Origin: Streptomyces sp. NRRL S-1022
Lineage (GTDB): Bacteria > Actinomycetota > Actinomycetes > Streptomycetales > Streptomycetaceae
Direction of reading: 5' to 3'
NCBI RefSeq assembly: GCF_000720135.1
Contig: NZ_JOIU01000028.1
Location: 1 to 64,000, forward strand
DNA: 64,000 bases
The position numbers were made by a program, and so were the translations under genes. The notes below the pieces were generated by a model. The model did no database searches. It was given only the letters and a program-made list of their open reading frames with translations, and was not told the DNA's origin. Positions 1-8,427 of the stretch are shown here, one piece after another (within the stretch, counting starts at the first letter, position 1; each line of letters begins with the position of its first letter).

Positions 1-20
1 GTGTGCGGTGCAGCTTAGAC

Positions 21-40
21 ACCTCCACCACACCGGAGGT
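21..40. terminator. Small hairpin at window start
   Basis: ACCTCC (21-26) and GGAGGT (35-40) form a perfect 6-bp inverted repeat around an 8-nt loop. It lies just upstream of the broken LAGLIDADG reading frame and could be a terminator of a gene to the left or the edge of a rearrangement. It is short, so support is modest. Confidence 0.35.
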
Positions 41-93
41 CTTCGCCATGATCAAGACCCCGGCCCTGTTAACAACGCTCGTGATCAATACAC

Positions 94-648
94 CTAGGCG
101 ACGGGCACATCAGCCAGTACTCGGAGCACCGCGTCCCCAACCTCATGGTCACCTGCACTGAGTCGTGGCCGGGTCTCATGGACGCCTGTGAGGCAGCGAT
201 GCGCGCTGTGTTCCCGGACAACAGGGTCTGCCGAGTCCGCAGGTCCGGCTGCAGCAACGTGAAGGTCTACTCGAAGCACCTGCACTGCCTCTTCCCCCAG
301 CACGGCCCCGGCAAGAAGCACGAGCGGCCCATCGTGCTCGAACCCTGGCAGCAGGCCATCGTCGACGCGCACCCCTGGGAGTTCGTCCGGGGGCTCATCC
401 ACTCGGACGGCTGCCGGATCACCAACTGGACGACACGGATGGTCGCCGGCGAGCGCAAGCGGTACGAGTATCCGCGTTACTTCTTCTCGAACAAGTCGGA
501 CGACATCCGGAAGCTGTTCACGGGCGCTCTCGACCTGGTCGGCGTCGAGTGGACGACTCTGGCCCGCGGGAGTGACCCGTTCAACATCTCCATAGCCCGC
601 AAGGCATCCGTCGCCCTCATGGATCTGCACGTCGGGGCCAAGTACTGA
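94..648 (+). pseudogene. LAGLIDADG-type homing-endonuclease-like protein, N-terminally broken
   Basis: The frame encodes two LAGLIDADG-like helices: LGDGHIS (about 94-114) and FVRGLIHSDG (382-411), followed by a block containing YEYPRYFFSN. Conserved actinobacterial proteins of this kind have the first motif preceded by a stretch such as YLLG. Here the same frame meets a TGA at 82-84, only three codons before LGDG. The first ATG (145) lies after the first motif, so a product starting there (167 aa) would lack one catalytic helix. I read this as a 5'-truncated remnant; it runs convergently into pyk with 10 nt between. An upstream start by an unusual codon (ATA/TTG) is possible but has no ribosome binding site. 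Assignment rests on motif recognition. Confidence 0.6.
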
Positions 649-658
649 CAGGGACCCG

Positions 659-2095
659 TCACCGAGGGCTGTCGTCCTCGCCGATGTGGTGGACGCGGAC
701 CATGTTGGTGGAGCCGGAGACGCCGGGTGGGGAGCCGGCCGTGATCACGACCACGTCGCCCTTCTCGCAGCGGCCGTACTTCAGGAGCAGTTCGTCCACC
801 TGGTCGACCATGGCGTCGGTGGAGTCGACGTGCGGGCCGAGGAAGGTCTCGGTGCCCCAGGTGAGGCTGAGCTGGGAGCGGGTGGCCGGTTCCGGGGTGA
901 AGGCCAGGAGGGGGATCGGGGAGCGGTAGCGGGAGAGGCGGCGGGCGGTGTCTCCGGACTGGGTGAAGGCGACCAGGAACCTGGCGCCGAGGAAGTCGCC
1001 CATGTCGGCGGCGGCGCGGGCGACCGCGCCGCCCTGGGTGCGCGGCTTGTTGCGTTCGGTCAGCGGCGGCAGGCCCTTGGCCAGCATGTCCTCCTCGGCC
1101 GCGGCGACGATCTTCGCCATGGTGCGTACGGTCTCGACGGGGTATTTGCCGACGCTGGTCTCGCCGGAGAGCATCACGGCGTCGGTGCCGTCGAGGACCG
1201 CGTTGGCGACGTCGGAGGCCTCGGCGCGGGTGGGCCGGGAGTTCTCGATCATCGAGTCGAGCATCTGGGTGGCGACGATCACCGGTTTGGCGTTGCGCCT
1301 GGCGAGTTCGACGGCGCGCTTCTGGACGATCGGCACCTGTTCCAGCGGCATCTCGACGCCGAGGTCGCCGCGGGCGACCATCAGGCCGTCGAAGGCGGCG
1401 ACGATGCCGTCGAGGTTCTGCACGGCCTGCGGTTTCTCGATCTTGGCGATGACCGGGAGGCGGCGGCCTTCGTCGGCCATGATCCGGTGGACGTCCGCGG
1501 CGTCGTCGCCGCTGCGGACGAAGGAGAGGGCGATGATGTCGAAGCCGGTGCGCAGGGCCCAGCGCAGGTCGTCGCGGTCCTTCTCGGACAGGGCGGGGAC
1601 GGAGACGGCGACGCCGGGCAGGTTCAGGCCTTTGTGGTCGGAGACGACGCCGCCTTCGCGTACGCGGGTGTGTACGCGGGGGCCGTCGATGCCGGTGACT
1701 TCGAGGCAGACCTTGCCGTCGTCGACGAGGATGCGCTCGCCGGGGGTGACGTCGGCGGCGAGGCCGGCGTAGGTGGTGCCGCACTGGTGGCGGTCGCCTT
1801 CGGCGCCGTCCTCCACGGTGATGGTGAAGGTGTCGCCGCGTTCGAGGAGTACCGGGCCTTCGGTGAAGCGGCCGAGTCTGATCTTCGGGCCTTGAAGGTC
1901 GGCGAGGAGGCCGACGCTGCGACCGGTTTCGTCGGCCGCTTTTCGCACGCGCTGGTAGCGCTCCTCGTGCTCGGCGTGGGTGCCGTGGCTGAGGTTGAAG
2001 CGGGCGACGTCCATGCCGGCCTCGACCAGTGCCTTGATCTGGTCGTACGAGTCGGTGGCGGGCCCCAGAGTGCAGACGATTTTCGCTCGGCGCAT
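659..2095 (-). CDS. pyk: Pyruvate kinase
   Basis: This cytoplasmic glycolytic enzyme converts phosphoenolpyruvate and ADP to pyruvate and ATP. The 478-aa length is normal. The N-terminus has RRAKIVCTLGPAT and the substrate loop NLSHG. The barrel carries the catalytic-lysine motif AKIEKPQA (Lys218, Glu220 in KIE) and metal-binding ARGDLGVE (241-248), followed by QMLDSMIENSRPTRAEASDVANAVLDGTDA-type active-site helix residues around 277-306. The ATG start sits immediately before RRAKIV, as in the family. The gene is monocistronic and divergent from the exported nucleotidase. It is most likely the pyk1-type of the two pyruvate kinases common in streptomycetes. Confidence 0.96.
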   Translation of the reverse strand: MRRAKIVCTLGPATDSYDQIKALVEAGMDVARFNLSHGTHAEHEERYQRVRKAADETGRSVGLLADLQGPKIRLGRFTEGPVLLERGDTFTITVEDGAEGDRHQCGTTYAGLAADVTPGERILVDDGKVCLEVTGIDGPRVHTRVREGGVVSDHKGLNLPGVAVSVPALSEKDRDDLRWALRTGFDIIALSFVRSGDDAADVHRIMADEGRRLPVIAKIEKPQAVQNLDGIVAAFDGLMVARGDLGVEMPLEQVPIVQKRAVELARRNAKPVIVATQMLDSMIENSRPTRAEASDVANAVLDGTDAVMLSGETSVGKYPVETVRTMAKIVAAAEEDMLAKGLPPLTERNKPRTQGGAVARAAADMGDFLGARFLVAFTQSGDTARRLSRYRSPIPLLAFTPEPATRSQLSLTWGTETFLGPHVDSTDAMVDQVDELLLKYGRCEKGDVVVITAGSPPGVSGSTNMVRVHHIGEDDSPR

Positions 2096-2313
2096 GAGTC
2101 GAGCCTATGGCTTACCTGCGGGTAGAGAATTGGTGTCGTATGACTGCTCAACAGACTTTGGGTGAAGCCTTATTGACAAGTGTTGAATTGTGCGGTGGTT
2201 CGCTCCTATGAGCGATGGTCACCAGATCGCAACCTTCCGGACCTGTTGGCGGAAGTCATGCTCAGGTCAGAATCTACGCGCGTTGTTGGACCACCGCCAA
2301 GGAGAACCGAGAC
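2096..2313. promoter_or_regulatory. Divergent promoter region between pyk and the nucleotidase
   Basis: This 218-nt gap is clearly lower in G+C than its surroundings. It contains a TTGACA hexamer (2173-2178, + strand) and a small hairpin CGCTC-CTAT-GAGCG (2201-2214). An AAGGAG ribosome binding site (2299-2304) serves the nucleotidase ATG at 2314. Exact promoters cannot be fixed from sequence alone. Confidence 0.5.
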
Positions 2314-4119
2314 ATGCCGTTGAACCGCCGGAAGTTCCTGAAGAAGTCCGCCGCCACCGGAGCGGGAGTGGCGGTCGCCGGTGCGGCGGCGTCCCCGGCG
2401 GCCGAGGCGGCGGAGGTCACGAAGCCCGGGCACCCGGTGAAGCGGTACTCCCTCACCGTCATGGGCACCACCGACCTGCACGGACACGTCTTCAACTGGG
2501 ACTACTTCAAGGACGCGGAGTACGCCGACAAGGCGGGCAACGCGATGGGCCTGGCCCGGATCTCCACGCTGGTCGAGCAGGTGCGCAAGGAGAAGGGGCA
2601 CTGCAACACCCTGCTGCTGGACGCCGGTGACACCATCCAGGGCACCCCGCTGGCCTACTACTACGCCAAGGTGGACCCGATCACCGCCAAGGGCGGCCCG
2701 GTGCACCCGATGGCGCAGGCGATGAACGCGATCGGGTACGACGCGGCGGCCCTCGGCAACCACGAGTTCAACTACGGCATCGAGACGCTGCGGAAGTTCG
2801 AGGACCAGCTCGACTTCCCGCTGCTCGGGGCCAACGCGGTGGACGCGAAGACGCTGAAGCCGGCCTTCCCGCCGTACTTCATGAAGACGTTCCACGTGCC
2901 GGGCGCCAAGCCGGTGAAGGTCGCCGTGCTCGGCCTGACCAACCCGGGCATCGCGATCTGGGACAAGGCCTACGTCCAGGGCAAGCTGGCGTTCCCGGGT
3001 CTGGAGGAGCAGGCGGCCAAGTGGGTGCCGAAGCTGAGGTCGATGGGCGCGGACGTGGTCGTCGTCTCCGCGCACTCGGGTTCCTCGGGCACGTCGTCGT
3101 ACGGTGACCAGGTGCCGTACGTGGAGAACGCGGCGGCGAACGTGGCCCGGCAGGTGCCCGGGATCGACGCGATCCTGGTCGGCCACGCGCACCTGGAGAT
3201 CCCCGAGCTGAAGGTGGTCAACGAGCAGACCGGCAGGACGGTCGTGCTGTCGGAGCCGCTGTGCTACGCCGAGCGCCTGACCCTGTTCGACATCGAGCTG
3301 GTGTTCGCCAAGGGTCGCTGGGAGGTGGAGTCGGTCTCCGCGTCGCTGCGCAACTCCAACTCGGTCGCCGACGACCCGAAGATCACGAAGCTGCTCACCG
3401 ACGAGCACCGGAAGGTCGTCGCGTACGTCAACCAGGTCGTGGGCCGGGCCACGCAGACCCTGACGACCGTCGAGGCCCGTTACCAGGACGCCCCGATCAT
3501 CGACCTGATCACCAAGGTGCAGGAGGACGTGGTCAAGGCGGCGCTCGCGGGCACCGCGTACGCCTCGCTGCCGGTGATCGCCCAGGCCTCGCCGTTCTCC
3601 CGGACCTCGGAGATCCCGGCCGGCGACGTCACCATCCGGGACCTGTCGAGCCTGTACGTCTACGACAACACGCTGGTCGCCAAGTTGCTGACGGGTGCCC
3701 AGGTGCGTGCCTATCTGGAGTACTCGGCGGAGTACTACGTGCAGACGGCCGCCGGTGCCCCGGTCGACGTGGAGAAGCTGACCAACGCGGGCGGCCGTCC
3801 GGACTACAACTACGACTACGTGTCGGGGCTGTCGTACGACATCGACATCGCCCAGCCGGCCGGGTCGCGGATCAAGAACCTGACGTTCGGCGGGGCCCCC
3901 TTGGACGACGACCGGCAGTTCGTGCTCGCGGTGAACAACTACCGGGCCAACGGCGGCGGTGCCTTCCCGTACGTCGCCAACGCCAAGGAGCTGTGGTCGG
4001 AGTCGACGGAGATCCGTACCCGGATCGCCGAATGGGTGACGGCGAAGGGTGTTCTGGACCCGAAGGACTTCGCGTCGGTGGACTGGAAGCTGGTGCGCGA
4101 GGGCAAGCCGGTCTTCTAG
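2314..4119 (+). CDS. Tat-exported 5'-nucleotidase / cyclic-nucleotide phosphodiesterase
   Basis: This 601-aa metallophosphoesterase of the UshA/YfkN type should dephosphorylate extracellular nucleotides. The start at 2314 is set by AAGGAG ten bases upstream and gives a twin-arginine signal (NRRKFLKK then a hydrophobic, Ala-rich stretch, residues 4-32). Metal-binding motifs follow in order: TDLHGH (53-58), DAGD (103-106), GNHEF (148-152) and, later, VVSAHSG and VGHAHLE. The C-terminal half is the 5'-nucleotidase substrate domain, with NGGGAFPY near the end. The product is secreted folded and metal-loaded. Phosphate regulation is plausible for the family, but I saw no convincing PHO box. Confidence 0.93.
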   Translation: MPLNRRKFLKKSAATGAGVAVAGAAASPAAEAAEVTKPGHPVKRYSLTVMGTTDLHGHVFNWDYFKDAEYADKAGNAMGLARISTLVEQVRKEKGHCNTLLLDAGDTIQGTPLAYYYAKVDPITAKGGPVHPMAQAMNAIGYDAAALGNHEFNYGIETLRKFEDQLDFPLLGANAVDAKTLKPAFPPYFMKTFHVPGAKPVKVAVLGLTNPGIAIWDKAYVQGKLAFPGLEEQAAKWVPKLRSMGADVVVVSAHSGSSGTSSYGDQVPYVENAAANVARQVPGIDAILVGHAHLEIPELKVVNEQTGRTVVLSEPLCYAERLTLFDIELVFAKGRWEVESVSASLRNSNSVADDPKITKLLTDEHRKVVAYVNQVVGRATQTLTTVEARYQDAPIIDLITKVQEDVVKAALAGTAYASLPVIAQASPFSRTSEIPAGDVTIRDLSSLYVYDNTLVAKLLTGAQVRAYLEYSAEYYVQTAAGAPVDVEKLTNAGGRPDYNYDYVSGLSYDIDIAQPAGSRIKNLTFGGAPLDDDRQFVLAVNNYRANGGGAFPYVANAKELWSESTEIRTRIAEWVTAKGVLDPKDFASVDWKLVREGKPVF

Positions 4120-4520
4120 AGCCGCAGGAGTGACAGGTCGACGGCGTCGGCGATCGCCTGCGCGCCGGCGTCGTTGACGTGCAGGCCGTCGCCGCTGTCG
4201 AACTCGGGGCGGATACGTTCGGGTTCGGCCGGGTCGGCGACGGCGGCGGCGTCCACGACCGCGTCGAAGGGGTGCGTGTCGCCGAGCAGCCAGGCGTTGA
4301 CCTCGCGCCGCGCGGCCTGGCCCGCCTCGGTGTCGTAGCCCTCGTAGGCCGTGCCCCGGTAGGGGCCGATGACGGTGAGGCCGGCGGCGTGCAGCCGCTC
4401 GGCGAGGGTGGTGAGCCCGGTGCCGAGGTCCGCCGCGGTGGGGCCCTCGGCCGGTTCGGGGTGGGCGCGGAAGCCGGGCATGCCGAGGTCGTTGAGGCCG
4501 ATGTGGACCAGGACGTGGGG
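4116..4520 (-). pseudogene. SGNH/GDSL hydrolase remnant (C-terminal part)
   Basis: On the minus strand the frame reads PHVLVHIGLND, then about 90 residues, then GLHVNDAGAQAIADAV before the stop. GLND matches block III and DGLHVND matches block V (Asp-x-x-His) of SGNH hydrolases. Blocks I (the GDS nucleophile serine) and II are absent: upstream of about 4520 the frame runs into the 3' end of the monooxygenase gene. The only ATG (4481) lies after block III, so no active esterase can be made. It abuts the nucleotidase stop codon. I infer an internal deletion that removed the N-terminal half and fused the remainder to the neighbour's 3' flank. Confidence 0.72.
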
Positions 4521-4545
4521 GCGGGCTTGTTCCGGCCCGGGCCGT

Positions 4546-5958
4546 TCACCTTCCTTCGACGAGCGGGGTGAGTTGTCTGGGTCGTCCGGCCTGCGGGACC
4601 CGGGCGGCCGGCTGTTCCAGTCCGAAGGAGGTGAAGGCGGTGCGCTCCGGGAGCGGGTACGGCTCTTTGCCGGTGAGCGAGTTGAGGATGGTGGCGCTGC
4701 GCCAGGCGGCCAGGCCGAGGTCGGGGGCGCCGACGCCGTGGGTGTGCAGTTCGGCGTTCTGGACGTAGACGGAGCCGGTGACCGAGGGGTCGAGGTCGAG
4801 GCGGAACTCGGAGTCGATGCGTGGGCGTCCGCTGCTGTCGCGGCGGATGTAGGGGTCGAGTCCGGCGAGGAGGCGGCCGAGGGGGCGTTGCCGGTAGCCG
4901 GTGGCGAGGACGACGGCGTCGGTGGTGAGCCGGGAGCGGCTGTCCTGCTGGAGGTGTTCCAGGTGCAGTTCGATCGTGGCGGTGGCGATGCGTCCGGCGG
5001 TGCGGACGCGGACGCCGGGGGTGAGGACGGTGTCGGGCCAGCCGCCGTCCACGGTGCGCCGGTACAGCTCGTCGTGGATGGCGGCGAGAGTGCCGGCGTC
5101 GATGCCCTTGTGGAGTTGCCACTGGGCGGCGGTGAGCCGGTCGCGGACGGGTTCGGCGAGGGCGTGGAAGTAGCGGGTGTAGTCGGGCGTGAAGTGTTCC
5201 AGGCCGAGTTTGGAGTACTCCATGGGGGCGAACGCCTCGGTGCGGCCGATCCAGTGCAGCTTCTCCCGGCCGGGCGGGCGGTGCCGGAGCAGGTCCAGGA
5301 AGACCTCGGCGCCGGACTGTCCGGAGCCGACGACGGTGACGTGCCGGGCGGCGAGGATGCTGTCGCGGTGGTCGAGGTAGTCGGCGGCGTGGACGACGGG
5401 CACGCCGGGTGCGTCCACCAGGGGCCGGAGGGGGTCGGGGACGTAGGGGGCGGTGCCGATGCCGAGGACGATGTTGCGGGTGTGGGTGCGGCCGAGGGAG
5501 TGGGCTTCGCCTTCGGCGTCGAGCTGGGTGAAGTCGACCTCGAAGACGTCCCGTTCGGGGTTCCAGCGGACGGCGTCGACCTGGTGGCGGAAGCCGAGTC
5601 CGGGGAGGGACTGTGCGACCCAACGGCAGTAGGCGTCGTACTCGGCGCGCTGGGTGTGGAAGCGCTCGGCGAAGTAGAAGGGGAAGAGCCGTTCGCGGGT
5701 TTTGAGGTAGTTGAGGAAGGTCCAGGGGCTGGTGGGGTCGGCGAGGGTCACCAGGTCGGCGAGGAAGGGGACCTGGACGGTGGCGCCGTCGATGAGCAGG
5801 CCGGGGTGCCAGTCGAAGCGGGGGCGCTGTTCGTAGAAGACGGCGTCGAGTTCGGGGAGCGGGTGGGCGAGGGCGGCGAGGGAGAGGTTGCAGGGGCCGA
5901 TGCCGATGCCGACCAGGTCGCGGGGGGCGGCGGGGTCGTGGCGTGGGGGGTGGGTCAT
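4546..5958 (-). CDS. FAD/NADPH-dependent amine N-monooxygenase (lysine/ornithine/cadaverine N-hydroxylase family, DesB/IucD-like)
   Basis: This 470-aa enzyme belongs to the family that hydroxylates the terminal amine of lysine, ornithine or cadaverine to make hydroxamate siderophore precursors. FAD-binding GIGIGPCNLS (18-27) and NADPH-binding VVGSGQSGAE (209-218) are present, as is the C-terminal ATGYR motif. The FxWHPG-like segment FDWHPG and the YAERFHTQRAEYDAYCRW-type region also fit the family. The ATG at 5958 overlaps the TGA of the upstream decarboxylase by 4 nt, so the two are probably translationally coupled. The substrate is therefore probably the diamine made by that decarboxylase. 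No acyltransferase (desC) or NIS synthetase (desD) lies nearby. Confidence 0.88.
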   Translation of the reverse strand: MTHPPRHDPAAPRDLVGIGIGPCNLSLAALAHPLPELDAVFYEQRPRFDWHPGLLIDGATVQVPFLADLVTLADPTSPWTFLNYLKTRERLFPFYFAERFHTQRAEYDAYCRWVAQSLPGLGFRHQVDAVRWNPERDVFEVDFTQLDAEGEAHSLGRTHTRNIVLGIGTAPYVPDPLRPLVDAPGVPVVHAADYLDHRDSILAARHVTVVGSGQSGAEVFLDLLRHRPPGREKLHWIGRTEAFAPMEYSKLGLEHFTPDYTRYFHALAEPVRDRLTAAQWQLHKGIDAGTLAAIHDELYRRTVDGGWPDTVLTPGVRVRTAGRIATATIELHLEHLQQDSRSRLTTDAVVLATGYRQRPLGRLLAGLDPYIRRDSSGRPRIDSEFRLDLDPSVTGSVYVQNAELHTHGVGAPDLGLAAWRSATILNSLTGKEPYPLPERTAFTSFGLEQPAARVPQAGRPRQLTPLVEGR

Positions 5959-7331
5959 GCGGGGGTGTTTCCTTCGGCGAGTTCGGCGAGTTCGGCGAGT
6001 TTGAGCAGCTGGGCCAGGTCGTCCGGCCGGGTGTGGGGGTTGAGGACGGTGACCTTGAGCCAGAGCCGGCCGTCGGCCTTGGCGCGGCCGAGGACGGCGC
6101 GGCCGTCGTGCAGCAGGGTGCGGCGGACGGCGGCCACGTCGGCGTCGTCGGCGTCGGCGGGGCGGAACAGGACGGTGCTGATGACGGGCCGGTCGTACAG
6201 CTCGAAGCCGGGGTGTTCGCGGACGAGCGCGGCGAACTCGCGGGCCCGGGTGCAGACCTGGTCGGCGAGGGCGCCGAGTCCGCTGCGGCCCAGTGTCTTG
6301 AGGGTGACGGCGATCTTCAGGATGTCGGGGCGGCGGGTGGTGCGCAGGGAGCGGCCGAGCAGGTCGGGGAGTCCGGCTTCGGTGTCGTCGTCGGCGTTCA
6401 GGTAGTCGGCGCGCTGGTGGAGGGTGGCGAGTTCGTGCGGGCGGGCGAGGGCGAGGAGTCCGGCGGCGACCGGCTGCCAGCCGAGTTTGTGCAGGTCGAG
6501 GGTGAGGGTGTGGGCGGCTTCGAGGCCGGCGAGTTTGTCGCGGTGCCGGTCGCTGAAGAGGAGGCCGCCGCCGTAGGCCGCGTCGATGTGCAGCCGGGCG
6601 CCGTGGGCGGTGCACAGGCCGGCGATCTCGGGCAGCGGATCGATGAGGCCGGCGTCGGTGGTGCCGGCGGTGGCGGCGACGAGCAGGGGGCCGGACAGCG
6701 CGGTGAGGGCCTGGTCGACGGCGGCCGGGTCCAGGGTGCCGTCGGGGGTGGGGATCACGACCGGGTCGGGCAGGCCGAGCAGCCAGGCGGCGCGGGGCAG
6801 GGAGTGATGGGCGTTGGCGCCGCACACGAGGCGCACGCTGCCGCCGTGCGCCTCGCGGGCGAGGAGCAGGGCGAGCTGGTTGGATTCGGTGCCGCCGGTG
6901 GTGACGAGGGCGTCGGCGAGGCCGGCGGTGCGGGCGAGGGTGCGGGCGACCGCGGCTTCCAGGGCGGATGCGGAGGGGGCCTGGTCCCAGGAGTCGAGGG
7001 AGGGGTTGAGGGCGCTGGCGGCGAGGTCGGCCGCGGCGGCCACGGCGAGCGGCGGGCCGTGCAGGTGGGCGGCGCAGAGGGGGTCGGCGGGGTCGGCGGC
7101 GCCCGCGGCGAGGACCTGTACGAGGGTGTGCAGGGCGTCGGGGTCGCCGGTGTCCGGCAGGACGTCGCCGAGGGCGTCGGCGACGCGGGCGGCGACGGCG
7201 TCCGGTCCGCCGGCGGGCAGCGGGCCGCCGCGCTCGCGGCCGCCGGCCGCGAGCGCGTCGAGCACGGTGTCGAGGAGGGGCCGCAGGGCGTCGGGGCCGC
7301 CGGGACCCGAGGCCAGGGGTGGCGTGCTCAT
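5955..7331 (-). CDS. PLP-dependent group II decarboxylase (DesA-like; lysine/ornithine or diaminobutyrate type)
   Basis: This 458-aa aminotransferase-fold enzyme probably makes a diamine such as cadaverine. Visible elements are TTGGTESNQLAL (144-155, phosphate cup), AHH (174-176, ring stacking), HIDAAYGGG (248-256, with the pyridine-N aspartate at 250) and LDLHKLGWQP, in which Lys282 is the Schiff-base lysine. The C-terminus ends in a slipped repeat, LAELAELAEG, encoded by a GTTCGGCGA tandem at about 5980-6000. The start is supported by AGGAGG just upstream of the ATG. It is coupled to the N-monooxygenase. I saw no iron box (TTAGGTTAGG-like) in the 166 bp upstream, unlike classical des operons, so iron control is uncertain. 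Confidence 0.87.
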   Translation of the reverse strand: MSTPPLASGPGGPDALRPLLDTVLDALAAGGRERGGPLPAGGPDAVAARVADALGDVLPDTGDPDALHTLVQVLAAGAADPADPLCAAHLHGPPLAVAAAADLAASALNPSLDSWDQAPSASALEAAVARTLARTAGLADALVTTGGTESNQLALLLAREAHGGSVRLVCGANAHHSLPRAAWLLGLPDPVVIPTPDGTLDPAAVDQALTALSGPLLVAATAGTTDAGLIDPLPEIAGLCTAHGARLHIDAAYGGGLLFSDRHRDKLAGLEAAHTLTLDLHKLGWQPVAAGLLALARPHELATLHQRADYLNADDDTEAGLPDLLGRSLRTTRRPDILKIAVTLKTLGRSGLGALADQVCTRAREFAALVREHPGFELYDRPVISTVLFRPADADDADVAAVRRTLLHDGRAVLGRAKADGRLWLKVTVLNPHTRPDDLAQLLKLAELAELAEGNTPA

Positions 7332-7497
7332 GAACCCTCCTCCGCTCGCGCACCCCGCCTCGGTTCCGGGGCTTCCGGCTCGGGGGTGGAGTTCCAGCTT
7401 GTACCGGAAGGGAGCCCTGTGTCCCGAAAGCCCGGCGAACGGAACCCGAAAGTGTGTACTGCCGTGCCCGGCGGAGGTGTTGGGATTCTGCCGGGGG

Positions 7498-8322
7498 CTA
7501 GTCGCGGAAGTCGTCGGCGTGGTCCCGGGCCCACCGGGCGAAGGTGCGGGCCGGGGTGCCGGTGAGTTCGCGTACGGTGCCGGTGATCTCCGGGGGGACG
7601 CCGACGGTCTCGGCGAAGGTCCGCAGCAGCCGTTCGAGCATCTGCGGCGGCACGTGCGGGAACAGTTCCGGGCCCGCTTCGGCCGGGTCGGTCTCGACGA
7701 AGGCGAGTGTGCGGCCGAGGGCCTCGCCGATCGCCGCGACCTGGTCGGCGTTGCTGGTCGCCTCGGGTCCGGTGAGCCGGTGCACGGCGCCTTCGTGGCC
7801 GCTGTCGAGCAGGACGCGTTCGGCGACGGCCGCGATGTCGTCCTCGTGGACGGGTGCGGACAGTGCGTCCGCGAAGACGCCGCGGACGGTGTCGCCGGCG
7901 CGGATCTGCGGGGCGTACTGGAGCGCGTTGGTGGCGAAGGCGTTGGGGCGCAGGAACGTCCAGTCGAGTCCGCTGTCGCGGATGTGCCGCTCGGCGGTGG
8001 CGTGCATGACGTGGATGGGGTGGGTCTCGTCGGCGCCCTCCTGGACGATGCCGCTGGAGAGAAGCACGACGTGCCGCACGCCGTGCTCGCGGGCCGCCGC
8101 CAGCAGCGGGGCCGTGCATGTCTGGGCGTACAGGAAGAGCTGCGTCGCGCCGGCGAACAGGGCGGCGGGGTCGTCCGGCCGGAACGGCACCACCTCGGCC
8201 CGCTCGGGCAGTGCGGCCCGCCGCGGGTCGCGGGTCAGTGCCCGGACGGGCCGGTCCGCGGCGAGGAGACGGTCGACAAGGGCACGGCCGACGTTGCCGG
8301 TCGCGCCGGTCACTACGATCAC
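7498..8322 (-). CDS. NmrA-like / atypical SDR NAD(P)-binding protein
   Basis: This 274-aa Rossmann protein starts directly with MIVVTGATGNVGRALV, the TGATGxxG dinucleotide-binding loop of NmrA/QOR2-type atypical short-chain dehydrogenases. Later segments include VVLLSSG and DWTFLRPNAFATN, typical of the family, whose members act as quinone or NAD(P)H-sensing reductases. The standard SDR catalytic YxxxK is not apparent. It lies on the same strand upstream of the decarboxylase but 166 nt away, so it may be separately transcribed. The substrate cannot be inferred. Confidence 0.85.
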   Translation of the reverse strand: MIVVTGATGNVGRALVDRLLAADRPVRALTRDPRRAALPERAEVVPFRPDDPAALFAGATQLFLYAQTCTAPLLAAAREHGVRHVVLLSSGIVQEGADETHPIHVMHATAERHIRDSGLDWTFLRPNAFATNALQYAPQIRAGDTVRGVFADALSAPVHEDDIAAVAERVLLDSGHEGAVHRLTGPEATSNADQVAAIGEALGRTLAFVETDPAEAGPELFPHVPPQMLERLLRTFAETVGVPPEITGTVRELTGTPARTFARWARDHADDFRD

Positions 8323-8427
8323 GGTGCTGCCTCCGGTGCTCGGTTGATCGCTGACCGCCCGAGCCTAGGAACACGGCCGGTCCGCCGCATCGTCGGCAGG
8401 GACCAGCCGCGTCCTACGTCGCGGGAC

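Noticed and set aside
2179..2313. PHO box upstream of the 5'-nucleotidase
   Set aside because: GGTTCGC and GGTCACC elements occur but not as properly spaced 11-bp direct repeats.
7332..7497. Iron box upstream of the DesA/DesB-like pair
   Set aside because: No stretch resembling TTAGGTTAGGCTAACC was found on either strand of the 166-bp gap.
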